A stretch of 64,000 nucleotides of DNA from Gammaproteobacteria bacterium UBA2679 (GTDB taxonomy: Bacteria; Pseudomonadota; Gammaproteobacteria; Pseudomonadales; Oleiphilaceae). The DNA lies in NCBI GenBank assembly GCA_002354735.1, contig DEMD01000007.1, forward strand, positions 398,161-462,160. Reading direction: 5' to 3'. Under the pieces are notes generated by a model that saw only the letters and a list, made by a program, of their open reading frames with translations, was not told where the DNA came from and did no database searches. Below, piece after piece: positions 20,006-28,988 of this stretch (the first letter of the stretch is position 1; each line of letters opens with the position of its first letter). Made by a program: the position numbers and the translations under genes.

Positions 20006-20947
20006 TCACCCGGTTGGGCAGGCAGATCGACCGATATCAGCGTTCGATTCCACCCAGTTGTCATAACAGTCTTCGACGAGTCCGGGTAGAAATCGCTTCC
20101 ATGAAAGTTGTTTGATACCAAATGTATTGCGGAGCTTAAGACAGTTGAGGGTGCCATTCATCGGCAGCAAGGTGGCCCGCACAAGCTGAGACTCGCTGGC
20201 TTGCTGGATGACAGGATTCACCTGCTGATATCCGCCCAGTATATCGAGAATCGTATCGACCAGCTCGGCGTAGCTCACCACATCCAGGCCACTGTAATGA
20301 TAAACGCCCCACACGTCGATGCCGCAAGTCAGCTGTTTTAAGACGGCCAGCATGACCCGGCTGATATCGTCGATGGCCGTCGGCGCAAGTTGCACTTGGT
20401 CCGAGACCAGGATCGGCTGGCCTTCCAAGGCCCGCGTTACGATGCCCTGCAGCCATCCTGCAGGATCGTTTTCCAGCAGCCAGCCTGTACGCAGGATGAT
20501 ATGTTTCGGCATCCGCTCGCGCAGGAGCTCCTCGGAAGCCCACTTTGTCTTGCCAAACTCAGTGACTGGCTTGGTTGGGTTGGAAGGCTGATAGGGCTTC
20601 TCCCGCCGCCCATCGAACACCAGATTGCTGGAAGACAGGATGACTGGTATGCCGAAGGATTCAGCGTACTTGCTGACGGCCGAAATCGAGTCGACATTGT
20701 GTCGCCACGCTGCTGCCGGATTCGACTCGGTCTGATCGAGATGGTGCAGATCGTGACAGTGAATGATCAGGTCCGGCTGTCTGAATTGACGTAGACGCTC
20801 CTCCGAAGCCTCGGAAGATCGGGTGAACATCCCGCCTTCTATACCAATAGACTGGATACCCACTTGATTTTTAAGGAGCGAAAGTAGAGATTTGCCCTGG
20901 GGACTCTCACTGCCAATAACATAGACTGTAGTCAATCGTGTTCCCAT
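20006..20947 (-). CDS. RmlD-like extended short-chain dehydrogenase
   Basis: This 313-residue protein resembles dTDP-4-dehydrorhamnose reductase and related NAD(P)-dependent sugar reductases. The N-terminal VYVIGSESPQGKSLL takes the place of the GxxGxxG Rossmann loop. SSSNLVFDGRREKPYQPSNP matches the RmlD substrate region. The catalytic YxxxK reads FGKTK (Phe131, Lys135), so the tyrosine is missing. It may be a non-catalytic or altered member, and its substrate is unknown. It sits between alr and plsC with a 10-base gap to alr. No other rhamnose-pathway genes are present. Confidence 0.75.
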   Translation of the reverse strand: MGTRLTTVYVIGSESPQGKSLLSLLKNQVGIQSIGIEGGMFTRSSEASEERLRQFRQPDLIIHCHDLHHLDQTESNPAAAWRHNVDSISAVSKYAESFGIPVILSSSNLVFDGRREKPYQPSNPTKPVTEFGKTKWASEELLRERMPKHIILRTGWLLENDPAGWLQGIVTRALEGQPILVSDQVQLAPTAIDDISRVMLAVLKQLTCGIDVWGVYHYSGLDVVSYAELVDTILDILGGYQQVNPVIQQASESQLVRATLLPMNGTLNCLKLRNTFGIKQLSWKRFLPGLVEDCYDNWVESNADIGRSACPTG

Positions 20948-20957
20948 ACCATGCGCT

Positions 20958-22172
20958 TCAGCATTCGTCCGCGCCCTGATTCACTTTATGTATATGATCA
21001 ATATAGCGTCTTGGCACCCGTTGAGTCACCCCCGTGAGCAGATGATAGCTGATTGTGGAGGCCCAACTGGCTACGAGATCGACTGGCAGGCGCTGACCCC
21101 ATAGCTCCACGTGATCACCGGCACTGAACCGGCAAGTCGCAGACGACCCGAGGTCTACCGTCAACATGTCCATTGAGCAACGGCCGACGAGTGCACACGG
21201 CTCCCCATCCACCAGCACGTAAGGAGGCTGGCCGCCTACCTCTCCACGGGTAGACACCTGACGAGGATAACCATCGCCATAGCCGGCCGCAACGATACCA
21301 ATACATTGGTCGCTGGTGGCCACATAGTCACCACCGTAACCGACTCTGTCGCCTGCCCGGACATGTTGAATTGCAATCAATTTTGTCTGCAGGGTCATCA
21401 CCGGCGTGAGACCATGAGCCTGATGAAGTGTGGAATCGAGTGCACCATACATCGCGATGCCAGGTCGCACTTGATCATGGGCCCTTTCAGGAAACTGCAG
21501 CAGGCCAGCAGAGTTCAGCAGGCTTCGACGCAGCCTGCCTTCTTCGCAGATCCGGTCCAGTCCGGCTCGGACCAGGCGGTCATAGGTTTGATCAAAGCAG
21601 TCGAACTGTTGCCGATTCAGCACCGCCTCTGGTGTGTCTGCGCAAGCAAGATGCGACGCGATACCAAGAAGCAGCACCGAGGACTTCAACTGACCGAGCC
21701 GACGAAAGACCGGCAGGATGTCAGCCGGCTTGAACCCAAGCCGATTCATACCGGTATTGATCTTCACCCAGACCCTGATCGGGACGGTAGAGCGCATATC
21801 CGCAGACTCCAGCATATCGAGCTGCCAGTGGCTGTGAATGACCCATTCCACGGCGAAGCCGAGTCGACTTACGCGCTCGGGCTCGCCAAGGTCGAACAAG
21901 CCTTCGAGTATGAGAACAGAGCGACCCGAGAGCGTCTCCGGCCTTAATCTGTCCAACTCATTCGCCGTAGCCAGCGCGAACTGCCTGGCGGCCGGCAAGG
22001 CCTCGACCACCCCCTGCAGACCATGACCGTAGCCGTCAGATTTCACTACGGCAACGCAGACGGCCGACCCACCTCTTGCATTGAGAATATCGTAATTCCG
22101 CCTGAGTGCGGCGATATCGATCAAAGCTTCGAGCGGCCGACCTGAGTCGCGCACTGGCTTACTCGTCGTCAT
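20958..22172 (-). CDS. alr: Alanine racemase
   Basis: This 404-residue PLP enzyme interconverts L- and D-alanine for peptidoglycan. The PLP lysine lies in AVVKSDGYGHG near residue 47. The GDRVGYGGDYVA segment of the C-terminal domain and the DMLTVDLG region are present. The frame extends further upstream inside dnaB, but the ATG at 22172 overlaps the dnaB end by 14 bases and places ALIDIAALRRNY close to the N-terminus as in the family. The protein is somewhat longer than typical Alr (about 360). A dnaB-alr order is common in gammaproteobacteria. Confidence 0.95.
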   Translation of the reverse strand: MTTSKPVRDSGRPLEALIDIAALRRNYDILNARGGSAVCVAVVKSDGYGHGLQGVVEALPAARQFALATANELDRLRPETLSGRSVLILEGLFDLGEPERVSRLGFAVEWVIHSHWQLDMLESADMRSTVPIRVWVKINTGMNRLGFKPADILPVFRRLGQLKSSVLLLGIASHLACADTPEAVLNRQQFDCFDQTYDRLVRAGLDRICEEGRLRRSLLNSAGLLQFPERAHDQVRPGIAMYGALDSTLHQAHGLTPVMTLQTKLIAIQHVRAGDRVGYGGDYVATSDQCIGIVAAGYGDGYPRQVSTRGEVGGQPPYVLVDGEPCALVGRCSMDMLTVDLGSSATCRFSAGDHVELWGQRLPVDLVASWASTISYHLLTGVTQRVPRRYIDHIHKVNQGADEC

Positions 22173-23625
22173 AACTGGTGTCGTATCCCGGCGCCAGGTT
22201 CTCGAACTTGGTATATCGTCCGATGAACGCGAGACGCACGGTACCGATGGGCCCATTACGCTGTTTACCGATGATGATTTCAGCAGTACCTTTATCGGGA
22301 CTCTCTTCGTTATAAACTTCATCACGATAGATGAAGATGATAAGGTCGGCATCCTGCTCGATGGCCCCGGATTCACGCAGATCCGAGTTAACCGGTCGCT
22401 TGTTGGGCCGCTGCTCGAGACTTCGATTAAGCTGAGAAAGCGCGATTACCGGGCAGTCGAGCTCCTTCGCCAGCGCTTTGAGACCGCGCGAGATTTCCGA
22501 GATTTCTGCCGTACGTCCTTCGGTTGCGCCAGCCACCCGCATCAACTGAAGGTAGTCAACCATGATCAGCCCCATCTTGCCATTATGCTCGCGCGCTATA
22601 CGTCTCGCACGGGCCCGCACTTCAGTGGGACTTAGCGCCGGGGTATCATCGATATACAGCGGCTTGTCACGCAGCATGTTGATGGCGGAAGTGACCCGCG
22701 GCCAATCATCGCTATCTAGCTGCCCAGTCCGTATGCGGCTCTGATCGATACTGCCGAGCGATGACAGCATACGCATGACGAGCGCATCAGCAGGCATTTC
22801 CATGGAAAAGACTACCATGGGCAGCTCCGAACTCATCAGCGCGTTCTCCACCAGATTCATGGCGAAGGTGGTCTTGCCCATCGAAGGTCGACCAGCGACG
22901 ATAATCAGATCGGAGTTCTGCAAGCCGGCCGTACGCTTGTCCAGGTTGTCAAAGCCCGTTGTAATACCGGTAATGGCGTTGTCTGCTTCGACCAGCGCCT
23001 CGATCTTCTTGAGCGTTCGCGCAATGACCGGCTTGATACCCACCGGACCGGTCTGGTTCGGACGGTCCTCAGCAATCTGGAAGATGCGTCGTTCAGCTTC
23101 ATCAAGAATTTCGTCGGAAGCCCTCCCCTCAGGCTGATACGCCATATCGGCGATATCGGTACTCACGCCGATGAGGTTCCGCAGAACCGCCCGCTCTCGA
23201 ACGATGGTTGCGTACGCCCTGATGTTGGCCGCACTTGGCGTATTCCTGACGAGTTCGCTTAGATACGCCAGGCTTCCTGCAGAATCATCATGATCCTGCC
23301 CACGAGCGGCATCTATGCGCTCTGAAAGGGTCACCGGGTCGAAAGGCTCGTTCTGGTCTGCCAGATTACTGATGGCGCGGAAAATCGCCCTATGCTCGGC
23401 GCGGTAGAAATCAGCGTCACTCAAAAGGCCGGCCATTTTCTCCCAACCCGAGTTGTCGAGCATGAGCCCGCCAATTACGGCGCGCTCGGCTTCGAGCGAG
23501 AACGGCGGCTTACGCAGATTTTCGAGAACGGCATCGCCACCACGAAGGCTGGCGCCTGCAGCAAGTGCTCTCAGCTTTTCTTCAGCCTGGGAACTCGGCA
23601 GTTGGCTGGACTTGGGTTCCGTCAT
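22159..23625 (-). CDS. dnaB: Replicative DNA helicase DnaB
   Basis: This 488-residue helicase is the hexameric 5'-3' helicase of the replication fork. The N-terminal domain (about 35-140) contains EAERAVIGGLMLD. The RecA-like C-terminal domain has the Walker A IVAGRPSMGKTTFAMN, the Walker B LIMVDYLQLM and the arginine-finger region SDLRESGAIEQDADLI. There is no intein. It follows the rplI terminator and precedes alr. Confidence 0.98.
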   Translation of the reverse strand: MTEPKSSQLPSSQAEEKLRALAAGASLRGGDAVLENLRKPPFSLEAERAVIGGLMLDNSGWEKMAGLLSDADFYRAEHRAIFRAISNLADQNEPFDPVTLSERIDAARGQDHDDSAGSLAYLSELVRNTPSAANIRAYATIVRERAVLRNLIGVSTDIADMAYQPEGRASDEILDEAERRIFQIAEDRPNQTGPVGIKPVIARTLKKIEALVEADNAITGITTGFDNLDKRTAGLQNSDLIIVAGRPSMGKTTFAMNLVENALMSSELPMVVFSMEMPADALVMRMLSSLGSIDQSRIRTGQLDSDDWPRVTSAINMLRDKPLYIDDTPALSPTEVRARARRIAREHNGKMGLIMVDYLQLMRVAGATEGRTAEISEISRGLKALAKELDCPVIALSQLNRSLEQRPNKRPVNSDLRESGAIEQDADLIIFIYRDEVYNEESPDKGTAEIIIGKQRNGPIGTVRLAFIGRYTKFENLAPGYDTSYDDE

Positions 23626-23741
23626 GGATACTCTTCGATGCTCTCATCAATGAATGTAGTGGGAGGATCACTTATATGTCCCGCCACAGAGGACTGGCCC
23701 GTAGGCAACAATCTTAACGGATGAAGTGAAAAATACGAGGA

Positions 23742-23784
23742 ATAAAAAAAACCGGGCTGAACAAATGAATGATCAGACCCGGTT
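23742..23784 (-). terminator. Rho-independent terminator after rplI
   Basis: On the minus strand, AACCGGG-T-CTGA pairs with TCAG-CCCGGTT (11 bp, one bulge) around a 12-base loop. A run of seven T residues follows. It lies about 97 bases after the rplI stop and separates the ribosomal operon from dnaB. Confidence 0.88.
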
Positions 23785-23880
23785 CGTGGGGGATACGCTG
23801 AGCACTGTCACTCAAGCAACCGCTTGGAGACAGAGCCGGCTCAGGTCCGGCGCCAGGCGCTCCCCTTCTTGACTAGACGC

Positions 23881-24327
23881 TTACTGCGCGACGACGTTGA
23901 CCGTTACAGTGGCCATAACATCAGAATGCAGTTGAACATCAATTTCGTACTGACCCAGGTTTCGAATTGCACCCTCAGGCAGCTTGACCTCAGTGCGCGA
24001 AATGTTCGAATCGAGTTCAACCAGCGCATCCGCAATTTCACGCGTGCTCACCGAACCAAACAGCTTGCCTTCATCACCGGACTTGGCAGCGATAGTCACT
24101 GTCTGGCCATCGAGCTTCTGCTTTCGGCTTTCAGCTTCTGACTGACGCTCTTCTGCCTGCTTCTCGAGTTCCGCACGACGCTTTTCGAAAGCTTCGATAT
24201 TTGAACCGGTCGCTGGAACCGCTTTACCGTAAGGCACAAGGAAATTTCGTCCGTAACCAGACTTGACTTTAACCTTGTCGCCGAGATTGCCCAGATTGGC
24301 AACCTTCTCTAACAATATGACTTCCAT
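23881..24327 (-). CDS. rplI: 50S ribosomal protein L9
   Basis: This 148-residue ribosomal protein binds 23S rRNA and helps keep frame and fidelity. The typical N-terminus [19 protein letters not shown] (with [16 protein letters not shown]) is followed by the long connecting helix (about 41-75) and the C-terminal domain. It is the third gene of the rpsF-rpsR-rplI operon. Confidence 0.98.
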   Translation of the reverse strand: MEVILLEKVANLGNLGDKVKVKSGYGRNFLVPYGKAVPATGSNIEAFEKRRAELEKQAEERQSEAESRKQKLDGQTVTIAAKSGDEGKLFGSVSTREIADALVELDSNISRTEVKLPEGAIRNLGQYEIDVQLHSDVMATVTVNVVAQ

Positions 24328-24364
24328 TGAAGAATCCTCTATTAGCCGTTAAGCCGGCCAGTTC

Positions 24365-24595
24365 TCACAGATCGTGGCTGTCGGTGTAAGGCAGCAGTGC
24401 GATGAAACGCGCATGCTTGATCGCAGTTGACAGCTGACGCTGGTACTTTGCCTTGGTGCCAGTGATCCGGCTTGGTACGATCTTGCCGGTTTCAGTGACA
24501 TAGCCTTTCAGCAGCTCAAGATCCTTGTAGTCGATCTGTTTGATGCCTTCCGCAGTGAAGCGGCAATACTTTCTTCTTCTGAAAAAACGAGCCAT
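24365..24595 (-). CDS. rpsR: 30S ribosomal protein S18
   Basis: This 76-residue ribosomal protein binds S6 on the platform of the small subunit. The N-terminus [17 protein letters not shown], with the family RRRKYC pattern, and the core [16 protein letters not shown] are typical (here [16 protein letters not shown]). It lies between rpsF and rplI. Confidence 0.98.
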   Translation of the reverse strand: MARFFRRRKYCRFTAEGIKQIDYKDLELLKGYVTETGKIVPSRITGTKAKYQRQLSTAIKHARFIALLPYTDSHDL

Positions 24596-24640
24596 GGTGC
24601 TTATCCTCTTCTAAACCTGTTCGTGTTGAGCAGCTATGAA

Positions 24641-25090
24641 CTACTCGTCATCGCCCTGATTGTCGTCGTCCGAATCGGAGTCGCTGTCGTTGTCGTTGTC
24701 AGAACGGCCACGCGAACCTTCTGAAGCGTCGGAACGGCCAGTGTCACGACGTGGCGGACGGCTATCCCGTGACTCACCAGCCTTGATTGGTGACATCTCG
24801 GTAACAGCTTCCTTGCGACGCAGGACGAGGTCACGAATGATCGCATCGTTGAAGCGGAAGTTATGAGCAAGCTCATTCAGCACTTCTTCGGAACATTCGA
24901 TGTTCAGAAGAATGTAATGGGCCTTGTGAATCTTTTCGATCGGGTAAGCCAGCTGGCGACGGCCCCAGTCTTCATGACGATGGATGCTTCCACCGCTACT
25001 GGTAACCATAGTGGTATACCGCTCGACCATGGCGGGAACCTGTTCGCTCTGATCAGGGTGAACCATGATCACAATTTCGTAGTGACGCAT
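24641..25090 (-). CDS. rpsF: 30S ribosomal protein S6 with an acidic C-terminal tail
   Basis: This 149-residue protein is the S18 partner in the small subunit. The N-terminal fold begins [19 protein letters not shown] and ends near residue 100. The last 35 residues are low complexity, first Arg/Ser/Asp mixed, then almost only Asp, Ser and Asn, ending [10 protein letters not shown]. coli S6 also has an acidic tail, extended with glutamate by RimK. Here the acid is encoded as aspartate in a repeated codon tract. The order rpsF-rpsR-rplI is standard. Confidence 0.97.
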   Translation of the reverse strand: MRHYEIVIMVHPDQSEQVPAMVERYTTMVTSSGGSIHRHEDWGRRQLAYPIEKIHKAHYILLNIECSEEVLNELAHNFRFNDAIIRDLVLRRKEAVTEMSPIKAGESRDSRPPRRDTGRSDASEGSRGRSDNDNDSDSDSDDDNQGDDE

Positions 25091-25160
25091 AAATGCTCCT
25101 TACGGGTTAGCAGCTTCCAGTTGATGGCCTTGGCCAATACGGACCGGAAGCAAGGAGATC

Positions 25161-25200
25161 GAACCTGCTAGGGACTGAACTACTCAGAACATGCAGGTTC
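25161..25200 (-). promoter_or_regulatory. Structured RNA element between rlmB and rpsF
   Basis: A perfect 8-bp inverted repeat GAACCTGC / GCAGGTTC encloses an inner CTGA/TCAG stem in the 133-base gap upstream of rpsF. No T-run follows, so it is not a classical terminator for rlmB. An S6:S18-binding leader RNA is known upstream of rpsF in many bacteria. This hairpin is in the right place, but I could not confirm the conserved bulge. Confidence 0.35.
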
Positions 25201-25223
25201 GGGAGGCGCGAGATGATACTTGC

Positions 25224-26123
25224 TCAAGCCTTGTTTGGCAAGCTCTGCCTGACGCTCTCAAACAGGGCGACGCCGCAGGCGACCGAGACGTTGAGGCTCT
25301 CGATGGCGCCTGGCATCGGGATGCTGAAAAGCTGGTCGCAGCTTTCGCGGGTCAGTCGTCGCATGCCGCGCCCCTCCGACCCGAGCACGAACGCGATGCG
25401 GTCCGGCAGCTGGAGCTGGAAGATCGACGCATCGGCGTCGCCATCTGCACCAGCGATCCAGATGCCGTACTGTTGAAGCAGGCTTAGCGTGCGCGCGAGA
25501 TTGGTCACCCGAATGACCGGCACCAGCTCGGCAGCACCAACCGCTACTTTTCGTGCCGCAGCAGTGAGCGAGGCGGATCTGTCTTTGGGAATGATGACCG
25601 CGGCGACATCGGCGGCACATGCACTTCTCAGGCAGGCACCCAGGTTGTGGGGGTCGGTTACTCCGTCAAGCACCAGGAGTCTCAGGGCTTTGGCGGAATC
25701 ATTCCACTTGTCGAGCAGTTCATCGAGGGCACTTTCTCCCTGCTCCTGCAAGGGCCTGACCACAGCAACGACACCCTGATGAACGCCAGCCACCATGTCA
25801 TCCAGCACAGCCGCGTCCACTCGTGCAAGCTGCAACTGTCCATGTGACGCAGTGACCGCGTCATCAACCTGCCCCAGAAGCTCTGCCAGCTTGGGCGATG
25901 GCTTGTCGTTACGCACACAGAGCTTGAGAATGGCATCCGGGCGATGCGTCAGCAGACTGGCTACGGCATGAATGCCATAGACGTAAGCCGCAGAGTCTCC
26001 GCCCGTATCAGCCTTGGTCGCTCCGGCCTGCCGCTTTCGGCCCCGCGGCCCCTGACGACTTGCGTCCGCCTGACCTGCTTCGTTTTCTGCCTGGCGAGGC
26101 CGGTTTCGCTGCTGTCTTGCCAC
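25224..26123 (-). CDS. rlmB: 23S rRNA 2'-O-methyltransferase RlmB (SPOUT family)
   Basis: This roughly 299-residue enzyme methylates G2251 (E. coli numbering) of 23S rRNA. It has an N-terminal substrate-binding domain starting YVYGIHAVASLL and a C-terminal SPOUT domain. The knot motifs are VLDGVTDPHNLGACLRSA, VLGSEGRGMRRLT and IPMPGAIESLNVSVACGVAL. The frame opens at a GTG at 26153, but the GTG at 26123 has the Shine-Dalgarno AAAGGA 7 bases upstream and is chosen. Either way the start lies inside rnr (116-base overlap with the chosen start). The first 50 residues are basic and low complexity. Confidence 0.93.
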   Translation of the reverse strand: MARQQRNRPRQAENEAGQADASRQGPRGRKRQAGATKADTGGDSAAYVYGIHAVASLLTHRPDAILKLCVRNDKPSPKLAELLGQVDDAVTASHGQLQLARVDAAVLDDMVAGVHQGVVAVVRPLQEQGESALDELLDKWNDSAKALRLLVLDGVTDPHNLGACLRSACAADVAAVIIPKDRSASLTAAARKVAVGAAELVPVIRVTNLARTLSLLQQYGIWIAGADGDADASIFQLQLPDRIAFVLGSEGRGMRRLTRESCDQLFSIPMPGAIESLNVSVACGVALFESVRQSLPNKA

Positions 26124-28605
26124 GAGCACTTCCTTTCTTTGCGGCGGCGTCACCGCCGCCTGCTACTGTTGAAGCCGACTTCGGCTTGCGCTTGCGCCCG
26201 CCCTTGCCTGGCGTTTTCTTGACCCCGGCGTCGGGATCGCTCTTGTACTCCTGCTCCCACTGGGCAAGGATTTCCTTGCGCTTCCCGCCGGACTTGACCG
26301 GCGTACCCGCCGCATCAGCCGCCTTGGCCTTGCCAGCCTTGCTTCTCGAACTCTTGCGACCCGTCTTGGCTCGACCCTTCAGTATAAGATCGACCTTGCG
26401 CTCATCCAGATTCACCTGTGCGACCTGAACAAGGAGCTGATCGCCAAGCGTGAAGGAGCTGCCAGTCCGCTCACCAACCAGGCGCTGCTTGGCAGGCTCG
26501 AACTTGTAGTAGTCCGAGTCGAGCGAGGACACATGAATGAGTCCTTCGACATACAGGTCCTTCAGCTCCACGAACACACCGAACGCAGTCACGGCGCTTA
26601 TGGACCCTTCGAACTCTTCGCCGACGTGATCGAGCAGATACTCACACTTCAGCCATGCCATGACGTCTCGTGTGGCATCGTCTGCCCTGCGCTCAGTCAT
26701 ACTGCAGTGCTCACCCAGCACCAGCAGGCTTGCCATGTCATGCTGATAGCGCTCGTTGTCACTTACCGCTTTAGTTGCTTCGGTGCGAATGACGTTCTGG
26801 TTCGGCTTGCCACTGCGGATAGCATCGCGGATGGCACGGTGAACCAGCAGATCCGGGTATCGTCGGATTGGCGAGGTGAAGTGCGTGTAGGCCTCGAAGC
26901 CAAGACCAAAGTGGCCATGGTTTTCAGGATGATAGATGGCCTGACTCATGGACCTGAGTAGCACGGTCTGCAGCACATTGAAGTCTGGCCGCTCACCGAT
27001 CTCGTTAAGGAAGGCCTGATAGTCTGCAGGCGCTGGCTTCAGACCGCCGCCCAGATTGAGACCGAGTTCACCGAAGAACGAGCGGGCATTGACGAGGCGT
27101 TCAGCCTTCGGTCCTTCATGCACCCGGAACAGTGCTGGAATCTTGTACTTGTCCAGGAACCGAGCTGTGGCGACGTTTGCACAGAGCATGCATTCCTCGA
27201 TCAGCTTATGGGCGTCATTCCGCTCGACCGGTACGATGGTGTCGATTTTGCGATCGGCATTGAAGACGATCCGGGTTTCGGTGGTCTGGAAATCTATCGC
27301 ACCCCGGGCCCGACGCGCTGCCGAGAGGGCCTGATACAATTCATAGAGATTATCGATGGTCGGCAGAATGCTCGAGTAACGCTCGATGAACGCTTCGCCC
27401 GCGGGCGATTCGGGCGTCTCGATATACGCTGCCACTTTGTTATAGGTTAGCCTCGCCTGTGACCGCATCACTGCTTCGTAGAAGCGATACCCGCTCAAGC
27501 GCCCCTGTTGACTCACAGTCATCTCACAGACCATGCACAGGCGGTCGACATCCGGATTCAGCGAACAAAGGCCATTCGACAGGACTTCCGGAAGCATCGG
27601 CACCACGCGACTCGGGAAATACACGGAGGTACCGCGATTTACGGCCTCCTTGTCGAGCGGTGTACCTGGCCGCACGTAGTGAGAGACGTCCGCAATGGCC
27701 ACGTAGAGGCGCCAGCCCCCGCCTTTCTTGCGCTCGCAGTACACGGCATCATCGAAATCGCGGGCATCTTCACCGTCGATTGTAACCAATGGCACCTTGC
27801 GAAGATCGATTCGACCCGCTAAATCGTCGTCAGTCAGCGGCTTGTCGAGGGCATCTGCCGTCTGCAGCACATCTGCCGGCCACTGAAATGGAATATTGTG
27901 TGAGCGCAGAGCGACCTCGACCTCCATCCCGGGGGCCATGTGATCGCCCAGGATCTCGACTACGTGTCCCATAGGTGCCGACTTGAACTCAGGCTGACGC
28001 TTGATTTCGACGGAAACGTATTGACCGTCCTTGGCCCCGAGCAGCGCATGTTCCGGTACAAGAATATCCTGGGTGATGCGGATGCTCTCAGGCACGACGA
28101 ATGCCGAACCCTGGTCGCGATGCAGACGTCCAACAATATGACTGGTCTTGCGTTCGACGATCTGGACGATCACGCCTTCTTTCTTACCCTTGAAGCCTCT
28201 GCCCTCTTCCCTGGCAAGAACGATGTCGCCGTCAAAGACCTGCTTCATCTGACGGGCGTTGAGGAACAGATCGTCGCTACCATCTTCAGGGATAAAGAAG
28301 CCGAAGCCATCACGGTGTCCGGAGACCCGACCTTTGACGAGACTCATCTTCGCCGGCAGCCCGAAGGTGCCGCGCCTGTTCTGCAGCAGCTGACCATCGC
28401 GCACCATGGCGATAAGACGCCGCCGGAGACCTTCGAGCGCGTCTTCGTCCTCGTATTTGAGAATGTCGGCGATTGCCTCCATCGTCAGTGGCCGTTCCTG
28501 TTCCTCGATCAGACTCAGGATGAATTCGCGGCTGGCCACCGGATTTTCATAGTTTGCCGCCTCACGTCCTGCATGTGGATCGTCTGGCATTTTTGGCATA
28601 AGCAT
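26008..28605 (-). CDS. rnr: Ribonuclease R
   Basis: This 865-residue processive 3'-5' exoribonuclease degrades structured RNA and works with trans-translation. It has an N-terminal helix-turn-helix-like region (about 25-85), cold-shock domains (about 85-250), the RNB catalytic domain (with TIDGEDARDFDDAVY) and the S1 domain (about 650-740). A Lys/Arg/Ala/Gly-rich tail of more than 100 residues ends the protein. The tail's coding sequence also encodes the rlmB N-terminus in another frame. Start codons at 28605, 28599 and 28590 are all ATG; the first is given. Confidence 0.97.
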   Translation of the reverse strand: MLMPKMPDDPHAGREAANYENPVASREFILSLIEEQERPLTMEAIADILKYEDEDALEGLRRRLIAMVRDGQLLQNRRGTFGLPAKMSLVKGRVSGHRDGFGFFIPEDGSDDLFLNARQMKQVFDGDIVLAREEGRGFKGKKEGVIVQIVERKTSHIVGRLHRDQGSAFVVPESIRITQDILVPEHALLGAKDGQYVSVEIKRQPEFKSAPMGHVVEILGDHMAPGMEVEVALRSHNIPFQWPADVLQTADALDKPLTDDDLAGRIDLRKVPLVTIDGEDARDFDDAVYCERKKGGGWRLYVAIADVSHYVRPGTPLDKEAVNRGTSVYFPSRVVPMLPEVLSNGLCSLNPDVDRLCMVCEMTVSQQGRLSGYRFYEAVMRSQARLTYNKVAAYIETPESPAGEAFIERYSSILPTIDNLYELYQALSAARRARGAIDFQTTETRIVFNADRKIDTIVPVERNDAHKLIEECMLCANVATARFLDKYKIPALFRVHEGPKAERLVNARSFFGELGLNLGGGLKPAPADYQAFLNEIGERPDFNVLQTVLLRSMSQAIYHPENHGHFGLGFEAYTHFTSPIRRYPDLLVHRAIRDAIRSGKPNQNVIRTEATKAVSDNERYQHDMASLLVLGEHCSMTERRADDATRDVMAWLKCEYLLDHVGEEFEGSISAVTAFGVFVELKDLYVEGLIHVSSLDSDYYKFEPAKQRLVGERTGSSFTLGDQLLVQVAQVNLDERKVDLILKGRAKTGRKSSRSKAGKAKAADAAGTPVKSGGKRKEILAQWEQEYKSDPDAGVKKTPGKGGRKRKPKSASTVAGGGDAAAKKGSARGKTAAKPASPGRKRSRSGGRKSSGAAGPKAAGRSDQG

Positions 28606-28755
28606 CGTTACCGAAAAAAATGTGTGTCATTGTTACGCAGTTAAGCGCTCTGAGCAACGTCAACAGCCCGTGGCACTCAGATGCAGCGGAACTACGGGTT
28701 AGTAATACGTAAAAATTTACCGCGCAGCTAGGCCGAAAATATTTACGTCAGGCGA

Positions 28756-28784
28756 TTGACATTAAAGCTGTTCCTTATTAATCT
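28756..28784 (+). promoter_or_regulatory. Sigma-70 promoter of tRNA-Leu
   Basis: A perfect -35 box TTGACA (28756-28761), a 17-base spacer and TAATCT (28779-28784) are followed by the G/C-only discriminator GCCGCCC. This kind of discriminator is typical of stable-RNA promoters under stringent control. Predicted start near 28791, about 57 bases before the mature tRNA. Confidence 0.75.
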
Positions 28785-28847
28785 GCCGCCCTGCTTCCAG
28801 TCAGGCAGTCGCGCGCTTCCAGCGCCATGCTCCGGACTGAACCATCT

Positions 28848-28934
28848 GCCCAGGTGGTGAAATTGGTAGACACGCCAGCTTCAGGTGCTGGTCCTCGCAA
28901 GGGGGTGGAGGTTCAAGTCCTCTCCTGGGCACCA
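28848..28934 (+). tRNA. tRNA-Leu (anticodon CAG)
   Basis: The 87-base cloverleaf includes an encoded CCA end. The acceptor stem GCCCAGG pairs with CCTGGGC. The anticodon stem CCAGC/GCTGG encloses the loop TTCAGGT, giving anticodon CAG (28882-28884), which reads CUG codons. The long variable arm marks a class II leucine tRNA, and GGTTCAAGTCC is the T-loop. The gene stands alone between rnr and the DUF305 gene. Confidence 0.97.
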
Positions 28935-28988
28935 TTACTACCCGGTTCATTCGAACCATTCGCTCTGTCTGTTCAAGAACCCGCAAGC

